Source of the DNA: Oscillospiraceae bacterium
GTDB taxonomy: Bacteria > Bacillota > Clostridia > Oscillospirales > Oscillospiraceae
NCBI GenBank assembly: GCA_017436785.1
Contig: JAFSCK010000008.1
Span: forward strand, 1 to 58,313
Length of the DNA: 58,313 nucleotides
Reading direction: 5' to 3'
Part shown: piece by piece, positions 51,982 through 58,313 of the stretch
Layout: each line of letters opens with the position of its first letter
Position numbering within the stretch: position 1 is the stretch's first letter
The notes under the pieces: model-generated
What the model was told of the DNA's origin: nothing
Seen by the model: only the letters and a program-made list of their open reading frames with translations
Databases searched by the model: none
Program-made: the position numbers and the translations under genes

Positions 51982-53340
51982 ATGCCGCAGGTCAATTCCA
52001 AGACCCACCTGTTTGAAGCCATGCCCATCCCCAAGGCGGTGATGGAACTGTCCATCCCCATGGTGGTCACATCCTTGGTAATGGTCATTTACAATCTGGC
52101 CGATACCTTCTTTGTCGGTATGCTGAACGATCCGGTGCAGAATGCAGCGGTGACGCTGGCTTATCCTGTGATGCTGGCTTTCAATGCCGTCAATAACCTG
52201 TTTGGTGTGGGCACCTCCAGCATGATGAGCCGAAGCTTAGGCCGCGGCGACCACGAAATGGTCCGTACCTCCTCTGCCTTCGGTTTTTACGGCGCGGTAT
52301 TCAGCGGCCTTGCCTTTGCATTGGCCTGCACAGTTTTCAAAACGCCCCTGATGCACCTGCTGGGTGCCGACAGCACCACTTGGCAGGCCACTGCCAACTA
52401 CATGCTCTGGACTGTCAGCTGCGGCGCCATGCCTGCCATTTTGAACGTGGTGCAGGCCCAGATGGTCCGTGCGGAGGGCGCTTCCCTTCACGCCAGCATC
52501 GGCACCATGTCCGGCTGTATTCTCAATATCCTGCTGGACCCCATTTTCATCCTTCCTTGGGGCCTCAACATGGGCGCTGCCGGTGCAGGACTTGCCACCT
52601 TCCTGTCTAACTGCGCTGCCTGCGGTTATTTCTTCCTGCTGGCCCGCATCAAGAAGGGAAAAACCTTTGTCTGTCTGGATATCCGCAGACTGAAGACCCT
52701 GAGCAAGGACGTGGTCTTCGGCATTCTGGGTGTGGGCATCCCTGCCTCCATCCAGAACCTGCTGAACGTCACCGGCTCCACCATCCTTAACAACTTCACC
52801 GCCGCCTACGGTGCTTCCGCCGTGGCCGCCATGGGCGTTTCCCATAAGATCAACATGCTGCCCATGCAGATCGCGCTGGGCTTCTCTCAGGGCATCATGC
52901 CTCTGGTGAGCTATAACTATGCCAGCGGCAACCGCAAGCGGATGAAGGACTCCATCCTCTTCTCCATGGGCATCATTCTGCCCGCCATGCTGGTCGTCAC
53001 CGTGGGCTACTGGTTCGGTGCCCCCAGTCTGATCCACCTGTTTATGGACAATCCGGAGATCATCGCCTACGGCTCCAGCTTCCTGCGGGGCATGTGCCTT
53101 GGCATGGTGTTTCTGTGCATCGATTTCATGGCGGTGGGCGTGTTCGCCTCTCTCGGCATGGGCAAGTATTCCCTCACCTTTGCCCTTTTACGCAAAGTGG
53201 TGCTGGAGATCCCCCTGCTGTTCCTGCTGAACGCCCTGTTCCCCCTGTATGGTCTTGCCTACGCCCAGTGCATTACGGAAGTGATCCTCGCCGGAGCCGC
53301 CCTTGTCATGCTGGTGCGGATCTTCCGGCAAACGGCCTGA
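51982..53340 (+). CDS. MATE family efflux transporter (2, MepA-like)
   Basis: 452 residues, twelve transmembrane helices. VTSLVMVIYNLADTFFVGML and the mid-protein MGVSHKINMLPMQIALGFSQGIMPLVSYNYASGN are typical of the MepA/DinF side of the MATE family. It is driven by its own promoter. GAAAGGGG precedes the ATG. Multidrug or metabolite export is likely; the substrate is unknown. Confidence 0.92.
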   Translation: MPQVNSKTHLFEAMPIPKAVMELSIPMVVTSLVMVIYNLADTFFVGMLNDPVQNAAVTLAYPVMLAFNAVNNLFGVGTSSMMSRSLGRGDHEMVRTSSAFGFYGAVFSGLAFALACTVFKTPLMHLLGADSTTWQATANYMLWTVSCGAMPAILNVVQAQMVRAEGASLHASIGTMSGCILNILLDPIFILPWGLNMGAAGAGLATFLSNCAACGYFFLLARIKKGKTFVCLDIRRLKTLSKDVVFGILGVGIPASIQNLLNVTGSTILNNFTAAYGASAVAAMGVSHKINMLPMQIALGFSQGIMPLVSYNYASGNRKRMKDSILFSMGIILPAMLVVTVGYWFGAPSLIHLFMDNPEIIAYGSSFLRGMCLGMVFLCIDFMAVGVFASLGMGKYSLTFALLRKVVLEIPLLFLLNALFPLYGLAYAQCITEVILAGAALVMLVRIFRQTA

Positions 53341-53351
53341 CACACCCAAAA

Positions 53352-53367
53352 TTGTGAAATTTCACAA
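53352..53367. promoter_or_regulatory. 16-bp perfect palindrome, possible operator
   Basis: TTGTGAAATTTCACAA lies about 40 nt upstream of the -35 of the CofE-like gene. It resembles a Rex site but the half-sites are two bases too close together. Regulator unknown. Confidence 0.4.
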
Positions 53368-53402
53368 ATCTTTTCCTTCACGGTATTTTTACAAAAAAAT
53401 TA

Positions 53403-53431
53403 TTGAAAAATGCGAAAAACTGCGGTATAAC
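53403..53431 (+). promoter_or_regulatory. Promoter of the CofE-like gene
   Basis: TTGAAA (53403-53408), a 17-nt spacer and TATAAC (53426-53431), followed by an untranslated leader of about 60 nt. Confidence 0.7.
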
Positions 53432-53497
53432 TATTATGTTGTTTTTTTGATTCTAATCCGACCGTGGCTTGCCCGGCCGGGGAAATGAGGTAATCAT

Positions 53498-54685
53498 ATG
53501 GAAAGAAAAGTCGGAACCATTTCCAGAGGCATCCGCTGCCCCATCATCCGTGAGGGTGACGATCTGGTAGAGATCGCTGTCAACAGCGTTCTGGAAGCAG
53601 CCCAGAGCGAAGGCTACGAGATCCGCAACCGTGACGTTGTGGCACTGACCGAGTCCATCGTGGCCCGTGCACAGGGCAACTACGCATCTGTGGATGCCAT
53701 CGCCGCCGATGTCCGCGCCAAGCTGGGCGGTGAGACCGTCGGTGTCATTTTTCCCATCCTGTCCCGCAACCGTTTCGCCATCTGCCTGCGCGGTATCGCC
53801 CGTGGCTGCAAGAAGGTGATCCTGATGCTGAGCTACCCCTCCGACGAGGTGGGCAACGAGCTGGTTTCTCTGGACAAGCTGGACGAGGCCAAGGTCAATC
53901 CTTTCTCCGATGTTCTGACGCTGGAGCGCTACCGCGCCCTGTTCGGCGAGAATCTGCACCCCTTCACGCTGGTTGACTATGTGCAGTACTACTCCGATCT
54001 GGTCCGGGAAGAGGGCGCAGAGGTAGAGGTCATCTTCGCCAACGACTGCCGCGTGATCCTGGATTACACCAAGAATGTTCTGACCTGCGACATCCACACC
54101 CGTGCCCGTTCCAAGCGTCTGCTGTGGGGTGCCGGTGCAGAGCGCGTCTGCGGTCTGGACGATATCCTCACCGCTCCCGTGGACGGCAGCGGCTGCAACG
54201 AGAAGTACGGCCTGCTGGGCTCCAACAAGTCCACCGAGGGCATGGTCAAGCTGTTCCCCAGAGACTGCACCGCACTGGTCAAGGACATTCAGGCCAAGTT
54301 CCTGGAGAAGACCGGCAAGCTGGTGGAGGTCATGGTCTATGGCGACGGCGCATTTAAGGACCCCGTTGGCAAGATCTGGGAGCTGGCTGACCCCGTGGTC
54401 TCCCCTGCCTACACCGCAGGTCTGGAGGGCACTCCCAACGAGCTGAAGCTGAAGTATTTGGCTGACAACGACTTTGCAAACCTGTCCGGCGCTGATCTGA
54501 AGGCCGCTATTGAAGGCGCCATCCGTGCCAAGGGCGACCTGTCCGGCTCCATGGCCTCTCAGGGCACCACCCCCCGCCGCCTGACCGACCTGATCGGTTC
54601 TCTGTGTGACCTGACCTCCGGCTCCGGCGACAAGGGCACCCCCATCATCCACATTCAGGGTTATTTCGATAACTATACCAGCTGA
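53498..54685 (+). CDS. Coenzyme F420-0:L-glutamate ligase-like protein (CofE/FbiB N-domain family)
   Basis: 395 residues. The N-terminus (MERKVGTISRGIRCPIIREGDDL...RDVVALTESIVARAQG) matches CofE-type ligases, which add glutamate to F420-0 using GTP. Clostridia of this kind are not known to make F420 and no other F420 gene is present, so a related gamma-glutamyl ligation on another acceptor is more likely; that is inference. The length exceeds archaeal CofE (about 250), with an extra C-terminal domain. Strong codon bias and its own promoter suggest good expression. Confidence 0.82.
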   Translation: MERKVGTISRGIRCPIIREGDDLVEIAVNSVLEAAQSEGYEIRNRDVVALTESIVARAQGNYASVDAIAADVRAKLGGETVGVIFPILSRNRFAICLRGIARGCKKVILMLSYPSDEVGNELVSLDKLDEAKVNPFSDVLTLERYRALFGENLHPFTLVDYVQYYSDLVREEGAEVEVIFANDCRVILDYTKNVLTCDIHTRARSKRLLWGAGAERVCGLDDILTAPVDGSGCNEKYGLLGSNKSTEGMVKLFPRDCTALVKDIQAKFLEKTGKLVEVMVYGDGAFKDPVGKIWELADPVVSPAYTAGLEGTPNELKLKYLADNDFANLSGADLKAAIEGAIRAKGDLSGSMASQGTTPRRLTDLIGSLCDLTSGSGDKGTPIIHIQGYFDNYTS

Positions 54686-54701
54686 TAACCGGATACAAAT
54701 A

Positions 54702-54731
54702 CAGCGGCGTGGAGATTCCACGCCGCTGTTT
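54702..54731 (+). terminator. Intrinsic terminator
   Basis: A perfect 12-bp stem (CAGCGGCGTGGA / TCCACGCCGCTG) with a GAT loop is followed by TTT. Confidence 0.9.
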
Positions 54732-54734
54732 CCA

Positions 54735-54764
54735 TGTAGGGGCGATTCGTAAATCGTCCCTGCA
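54735..54764. repeat. GTAGGG-family short palindromic repeat
   Basis: TGTAGGGGCGATT pairs with AATCGTCCCTGCA; it directly follows the CofE-like gene's terminator. Confidence 0.65.
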
Positions 54765-54846
54765 ATACAGCTTTTAATGTAACAACATCACTTACAGTTT
54801 TCTAATTTTGGTGTATCCTATAAAAAACGAAAAAGGAGGAATCTCT

Positions 54847-55509
54847 ATGCAATATCTCATTTCCTTTTTAGAGGGCATCATCACCTTTATTTCCCCCTGT
54901 TTGCTGCCCATGCTGCCGATCTACATTTCCTATTTTGCCGGCGGCGGGGAGCGGACCACAGGAAAGACCCTGCGTAATGCCTCCGGCTTTGTGCTGGGCT
55001 TTACGATCCTTTTCGTAGCCATGGGCGCGCTGGCCGGAACGCTGGGCAGTTTTTTGACCCGGTACCAGACGCTGGTAAATCTGCTGTGCGGCGGCATCGT
55101 GATCCTGTTCGGCCTGAACTATATGGGTGTGCTGAAGCTGAACCTGTTTCAGGGCATTGGCCGCAGCATGGCGCAGCAGGAACTGGGCTTTTTCTCCTCT
55201 GTGCTGTTTGGCATGGTCTTCTCCATCGGCTGGACCCCCTGCGTCGGCGCTTTTCTTGGCTCTGCCCTGATGCTGGCCTCCCAGCAGGGCCATGTACTGG
55301 AGGGTATGGGCATGCTGCTGTGCTACTCACTGGGCCTCGGTATCCCCTTCCTGTTCAGCGCAGTGCTCATTGACCGGCTGAAGGGTGCCTTCAACTGGAT
55401 CAAGGCCCATTATGACATCGTCAACAAGATCTGCGGCGGTGCGCTGGTGCTTATCGGCATCCTCATGGCCACCGGAACGCTGGGTAAACTTTTGGCTGCT
55501 TTGAGCTGA
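54847..55509 (+). CDS. ccdA: Thiol-disulfide electron carrier CcdA (cytochrome c biogenesis type)
   Basis: 220 residues with six transmembrane helices and the paired cysteines of the family: Cys18 (ISPCLLPMLP) and Cys132 (GWTPCVGAFLG). It moves reducing equivalents from cytoplasmic thioredoxin to extracellular redox proteins, most likely the TlpA-like protein encoded just downstream. AAAGGAGG precedes the ATG at 54847. Confidence 0.93.
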   Translation: MQYLISFLEGIITFISPCLLPMLPIYISYFAGGGERTTGKTLRNASGFVLGFTILFVAMGALAGTLGSFLTRYQTLVNLLCGGIVILFGLNYMGVLKLNLFQGIGRSMAQQELGFFSSVLFGMVFSIGWTPCVGAFLGSALMLASQQGHVLEGMGMLLCYSLGLGIPFLFSAVLIDRLKGAFNWIKAHYDIVNKICGGALVLIGILMATGTLGKLLAALS

Positions 55510-55517
55510 TCTGTACC

Positions 55518-55590
55518 GTAGGGCGGGCTGCCCTCAGCCCGCCGCAACTTTCATCCTGCTGCACGGCGGCTTGAGGGCAAGCCGCCCTAC
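55518..55590. repeat. GTAGGG-family inverted repeat
   Basis: GTAGGGCGGGCTGCCCTCAG at the left and the inverted CTTGAGGGCAAGCCGCCCTAC at the right, between ccdA and the thioredoxin-like gene. Confidence 0.7.
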
Positions 55591-55610
55591 TGAGAGAAGG
55601 GAGCAACGTT

Positions 55611-56219
55611 ATGGAAAAAACCTATAAATTCTTAAAGCTATTGATCTGGGTACTGGCCTTTGCAGTGGTCATCGCCGGTGCCTACCTGCTGTACAATAAT
55701 CTGAGCGGTCAGGTATCTCTGGGCGGCATTGCCACAGTCCCCGCCGCCACAGAAGCGTCCACTGTACCGCAGGACCCCGCTGCGGAAACGGAAGCGCAGG
55801 GCAGTCTTGCCCCGGATTTTACTGTCTATGACTTTGACGGCATCGCCCACAGGCTGTCAGATTTCCGTGGAAAGCCGGTGATCCTGAACTTCTGGGCCAG
55901 TTGGTGCGGTCCCTGTGTCAGCGAAATGCCGGAATTTCAGAAGTTCTATGAAGCCTATGGTGAGCAGATCCATTTCGTTCTGGTAAATCTCACCGACGGC
56001 CATCAGGAAACTGTGGCATCCGCCTCGGAGTTCCTGACAAAGCAGGGTTACACCATGCCGGTCTATTATGATACGGATATCGATGCCGCCATGCAGTACG
56101 GCGTCAGCGCCGTGCCGGTGAGCTATTTTATCGATGCCGAGGGCTATTTCGTGGCATGGGCACAGGGTGCCCTGTCCGAAGATATGCTCCAGCAAGGCGT
56201 GGATCTGCTGCTGGCGTAA
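55611..56219 (+). CDS. Membrane-anchored TlpA-like thioredoxin-family protein
   Basis: 202 residues: an N-terminal membrane anchor (about 8-29), a Pro/Thr/Glu linker, and a thioredoxin domain with WCGPC (Cys99, Cys102) and the cis-Pro in SAVPVSYF. It acts outside the membrane as a thiol reductant, probably kept reduced by CcdA encoded upstream. GAAGGGAG precedes the ATG. Confidence 0.93.
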   Translation: MEKTYKFLKLLIWVLAFAVVIAGAYLLYNNLSGQVSLGGIATVPAATEASTVPQDPAAETEAQGSLAPDFTVYDFDGIAHRLSDFRGKPVILNFWASWCGPCVSEMPEFQKFYEAYGEQIHFVLVNLTDGHQETVASASEFLTKQGYTMPVYYDTDIDAAMQYGVSAVPVSYFIDAEGYFVAWAQGALSEDMLQQGVDLLLA

Positions 56220-56267
56220 ATGATTGTTTCGAAATGGATTCGTGGTCTTTCCCCTACAAACATAAAA

Positions 56268-56294
56268 CAGCCCCCGGAATTGCTCCGGGGGCTG
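56268..56294. terminator. Intrinsic terminator between convergent genes
   Basis: A perfect 11-bp stem (CAGCCCCCGGA / TCCGGGGGCTG) with a 5-base loop lies between the TlpA-like gene and the HIT gene. The minus strand continues TTTTATG. Confidence 0.85.
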
Positions 56295-56307
56295 AAACCG
56301 TATTCTC

Positions 56308-56727
56308 TTACAGGGCAGCCTTGATCTTCTCGATCATGGCGGCGTACTCTTCCTCGGTCAGGTAGGTCTTGCCGGGGTTCATGGCGAAGGGGGTGCCCCA
56401 CTCGAACTCGCCCTGATACTTGGGGACCAGATGGAAGTGCAGGTGGCAACCGCCGTCGCCGTAGGCGCCGTAGTTGACCTTATCGGGGGAGAAGGCCTTG
56501 TGGATGGCGTTTGCTGCGGTGGCAACGTCCTCGAAGAACAGTGCCCGCTCCTCAGCAGAGATGTTCACCAGCTCGGAAACGTGATCCTTGTAAGCCACGA
56601 TGACACGGCCGGGATGGCTCTGCTCCTTGAACAGGATCAGCTGGGAAACCTTCAGGTCACAGATCTTGATGCCGAAGCCAGCCAGAATCTCGCCGCCCAT
56701 GCAGTAGCCGCAATTGCAATCTTTCAT
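56308..56727 (-). CDS. HIT family hydrolase
   Basis: 139 residues. The catalytic histidine triad is His95, His97 and His99 (HLHFHLVPK). Four N-terminal cysteines (CNCGYC and a later C) may bind zinc. It hydrolyses nucleoside phosphoramidates or dinucleotides. The ATG at 56727 has GAGGT upstream; a longer upstream open frame has no ribosome site and is mostly hydrophobic noise. Confidence 0.92.
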   Translation of the reverse strand: MKDCNCGYCMGGEILAGFGIKICDLKVSQLILFKEQSHPGRVIVAYKDHVSELVNISAEERALFFEDVATAANAIHKAFSPDKVNYGAYGDGGCHLHFHLVPKYQGEFEWGTPFAMNPGKTYLTEEEYAAMIEKIKAAL

Positions 56728-56882
56728 AGTAATTACCTCTTTCGTGTTATTTTGGTGTTTATAGCTTGAATAATAGTACCACATAACCCAAATTCGGTCA
56801 AGATAATCACAGCATTCTTGTGAAAAGTGCTGTGATGCAGGCAAAAAAACTGTAAAAAATGCTTTCCTCCCGGTCTGCGCTG

Positions 56883-56891
56883 TGGTATAAT
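56883..56891 (+). promoter_or_regulatory. Extended -10 promoter of plsY
   Basis: TGGTATAAT about 30 nt before the start; the -35 region (TTTCCT) is poor, as is common with extended -10 elements. Confidence 0.55.
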
Positions 56892-56920
56892 ATGACATAG
56901 AAAGAAAGGGAGGGATCGGG

Positions 56921-57535
56921 ATGAAATACATTCTGACAATCATTCTTGGGTATCTTCTGGGCTGCTCCAGCATGGCTTATTATATCGGCAAGGCAAAAAA
57001 GAAGGACATCCGCACCGCCGGCAGCGGTAATCTGGGTGCATCCAATGCCACGGTTCTCTTCGGCTGGGGTGCCGGTGTGGCTGTGGCACTTCACGATATC
57101 GGCAAGGCCGTCATCGCGGTATTTGCCGCAAAATGGCTGTTCCCGGAGCTGGAATACGCGGGCGCGGCAGCCGGTGTAGCCTGCGTGCTGGGCCACATCT
57201 TCCCCTTCTATCTGGGCTTCCGGGGCGGCAAGGGCTTAGCCTCCTACTTTGGCATGACGCTGGCCCTGAACTGGAAGCTAGCACTGATCGTGGGTGCTGT
57301 CATCGTGCTGGCAACCATCATTACAGATTTCATTTCCGTAGGTGCCCTCAGCAGCATCGTGGTAGCACCGGCATACACCTTCTTCACCACCCACAACCTG
57401 ATTCTGGTGGCGATCCTTTGCGTTGCCACGCTGGTGATGTTCTTCAAGCATTGGGAAAACATCGTCCGCATCGCCAAGGGCGAGGAAATCGGCCTGAGAA
57501 GGACCGCCAAAGGCGCGGACCGCATTGATAAATAA
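56921..57535 (+). CDS. plsY: Acyl-phosphate:glycerol-3-phosphate acyltransferase PlsY
   Basis: 204 residues with about five transmembrane helices. The conserved motifs are GSGNLGASNA (about 35-44), a GHIFPFYLGFRGGKGLAS-type glycerol-phosphate site (about 91-108) and the short KHWENI motif near the C-terminus. It makes lysophosphatidic acid, the first step of membrane phospholipid synthesis. AAAGGGAGG precedes the ATG. Confidence 0.95.
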   Translation: MKYILTIILGYLLGCSSMAYYIGKAKKKDIRTAGSGNLGASNATVLFGWGAGVAVALHDIGKAVIAVFAAKWLFPELEYAGAAAGVACVLGHIFPFYLGFRGGKGLASYFGMTLALNWKLALIVGAVIVLATIITDFISVGALSSIVVAPAYTFFTTHNLILVAILCVATLVMFFKHWENIVRIAKGEEIGLRRTAKGADRIDK

Positions 57536-57539
57536 AAGT

Positions 57540-57724
57540 GACTCCCCTTGAGGGTCTTGTCATTACGTTAACAGGATTGCCCGGTGCGGATATATCCGCA
57601 CCGGGCAGTTTCCACAATTGGGCGTTTGGTTGCTTACGCTCAGTTTTCGGTGGGGCCGGTTGAGATATATCTCAACCCTACATCGGATTCCTTTACTTAG
57701 TGACATTGCCCTTGAGGGGAGGCT
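57540..57724. repeat. Composite inverted-repeat region reaching into the glycosylase gene
   Basis: The ends form an imperfect inverted repeat of about 30 nt (CTCCCCTTGAGGG...TTGTCATTAC at the left, inverted CCCTTGAGGGGAG at the right). Inside are a perfect 30-bp palindrome (57578-57607) with centre GGATATATCC and a GTAGGG-type palindrome (57658-57682). The right end encodes the last residues of the glycosylase. Confidence 0.65.
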
Positions 57725-58215
57725 TTTTTCATTTTAAACCGCCACAGGCGGTCCTGATCCTCCTGACTGGCATAACCGATGCCCACCCGCTTGTCTAAGG
57801 CGATCTCACACCGGAAGCCATCATCCTCGATCCAGAGTTCCTCGGAATCCACGGCGCTTTTCCTGTTCAGTTCTCCGGTGATCCCCAAGCGCTTCGTCAG
57901 CTTCCCGGGACCCTCTGCATCCACACAGGCACGGATCAGAACGCCTTGCGGGTCATCCACATCGCCCGTGATGATGTTCAGCAGCCAGTGAACACCGTAG
58001 CAGAGGTAGACATAGATGGTCCCGGCATCGGCATACAGCACCTCTGTCCGCTTGGTGCGGCCCTTGTGGGCATGACAGGCGGTATCCGCAACACCGCAGT
58101 AGGCCTCCGTTTCCGAAATGCGAAGCCGCTGACCCTTGTGGACCAGCACTTTACCCACTAGCTCCGGTGCCACCTCCAGACAGGGACGGTGGTAAAATTC
58201 ATAGGATAGTCGCAT
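57697..58215 (-). CDS. 3-methyladenine DNA glycosylase (MPG/AAG family)
   Basis: 172 residues, short for the family (about 190-200). RISETEAYCGVADTACHAHKGRTKRTEVLYADAG holds the catalytic Glu and the DNA-intercalating Tyr region; YVYLCYGVHWLLNII and GVLIRACVD follow. It excises alkylated purines. The ATG at 58215 has AAGGAG upstream. The final KASPQGQCH and stop are encoded by a repeat element, so the native C-terminus was probably replaced. Confidence 0.9.
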   Translation of the reverse strand: MRLSYEFYHRPCLEVAPELVGKVLVHKGQRLRISETEAYCGVADTACHAHKGRTKRTEVLYADAGTIYVYLCYGVHWLLNIITGDVDDPQGVLIRACVDAEGPGKLTKRLGITGELNRKSAVDSEELWIEDDGFRCEIALDKRVGIGYASQEDQDRLWRFKMKKASPQGQCH

Positions 58216-58288
58216 AACATCAACTCCTTTTCTGTAGTATACCACAAAAAGATGCCATGCGGAAGCAAAATATAGATGGACATGCCAT

Positions 58289-58313
58289 TGTAGGGCGGGG
58301 TCATGACCCCGCC
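58289..58313. repeat. GTAGGG-family palindromic repeat at the window edge
   Basis: TGTAGGGCGGGGTCATGACCCCGCC contains the palindrome GGCGGGGTCATGACCCCGCC and runs off the right edge. Confidence 0.65.

Noticed and set aside
48996-52088. Long open frame on the minus strand (about 1030 codons) opposite nagA and the first MATE gene
   Set aside because: It lies antisense to two unmistakable genes, has low-complexity Gly/His/Asp-rich composition, no domain and no ribosome site. It is produced by strong codon bias on the plus strand.
53352-53367. Rex repressor site
   Set aside because: The half-sites TTGTGAA and TTCACAA are separated by 2 rather than 4 bases, so the spacing is wrong for Rex; kept only as a possible operator.

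Overview
The window looks like the chromosome of a Gram-positive gut-type clostridium, probably an Oscillospiraceae/Ruminococcaceae relative. That placement is inferred from the gene families, strong AGGAGG-type ribosome sites, a Firmicutes-type LexA box, an FMN riboswitch and abundant short palindromic repeats; no rRNA is present to confirm it. Roughly the first 32.5 kb is most of an integrative conjugative element (ICE) of the Tn1549/CTn family, cut off at the left edge. The rest is ordinary chromosome. I saw no tRNA, rRNA, CRISPR array or antibiotic-resistance gene, and neither the relaxase nor the integrase of the ICE lies inside the window.

ICE (1 to about 32,540, mostly minus strand, so transcription runs right to left). 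From the right end come ParB, an AT-rich three-gene cargo of unknown function (29,872-31,229), small ICE proteins, a PAPS-reductase-like PP-loop protein, a replication initiator, PcfB and the VirD4/TraG coupling protein. A VirB2-like Maff2 protein follows. Between it and the VirB6-like CD1112 protein sits an 8-kb sortase-pilus island: a thioester adhesin, a major LPETG pilin and two sortases. After VirB6 come PrgI (VirB3-like), VirB4, an NlpC/P60 lytic protein (CD1108), DUF4315, DUF4366, topoisomerase III, a Cys-rich VLP protein, an inverted AT-rich insert (secreted protein plus TraX), an ArdC-like/zincin protein behind an apparent attenuator, two small proteins and a Y-family DNA polymerase under a LexA operator. 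The VirB4 gene carries an in-frame 137-residue mini-intein exactly inside its Walker A loop, between GTPG and SGKS. This is the most striking feature of the window.

Chromosome (32.6-58.3 kb). Minus-strand genes include a secreted Cys/His protein, nitroreductase, polysaccharide deacetylase and pyrophosphatase-like protein. They are followed by a division/cell-wall cluster (FtsE, FtsX, two coiled-coil M23 peptidases, S41 protease), a CdaR/PucR regulator, RsuA and the TrkH/TrkA potassium system. Plus-strand genes include two exported small proteins, RibU under an FMN riboswitch, NagA, two MATE exporters, a CofE-like ligase, a CcdA/TlpA thiol-redox pair and PlsY. The right edge has minus-strand HIT and 3-methyladenine glycosylase genes.

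The intergenic spaces of the chromosomal part are filled with at least four families of interspersed inverted repeats, several of which abut or form the 3' ends of genes. None was seen in the ICE part, which supports a different origin for the two halves.
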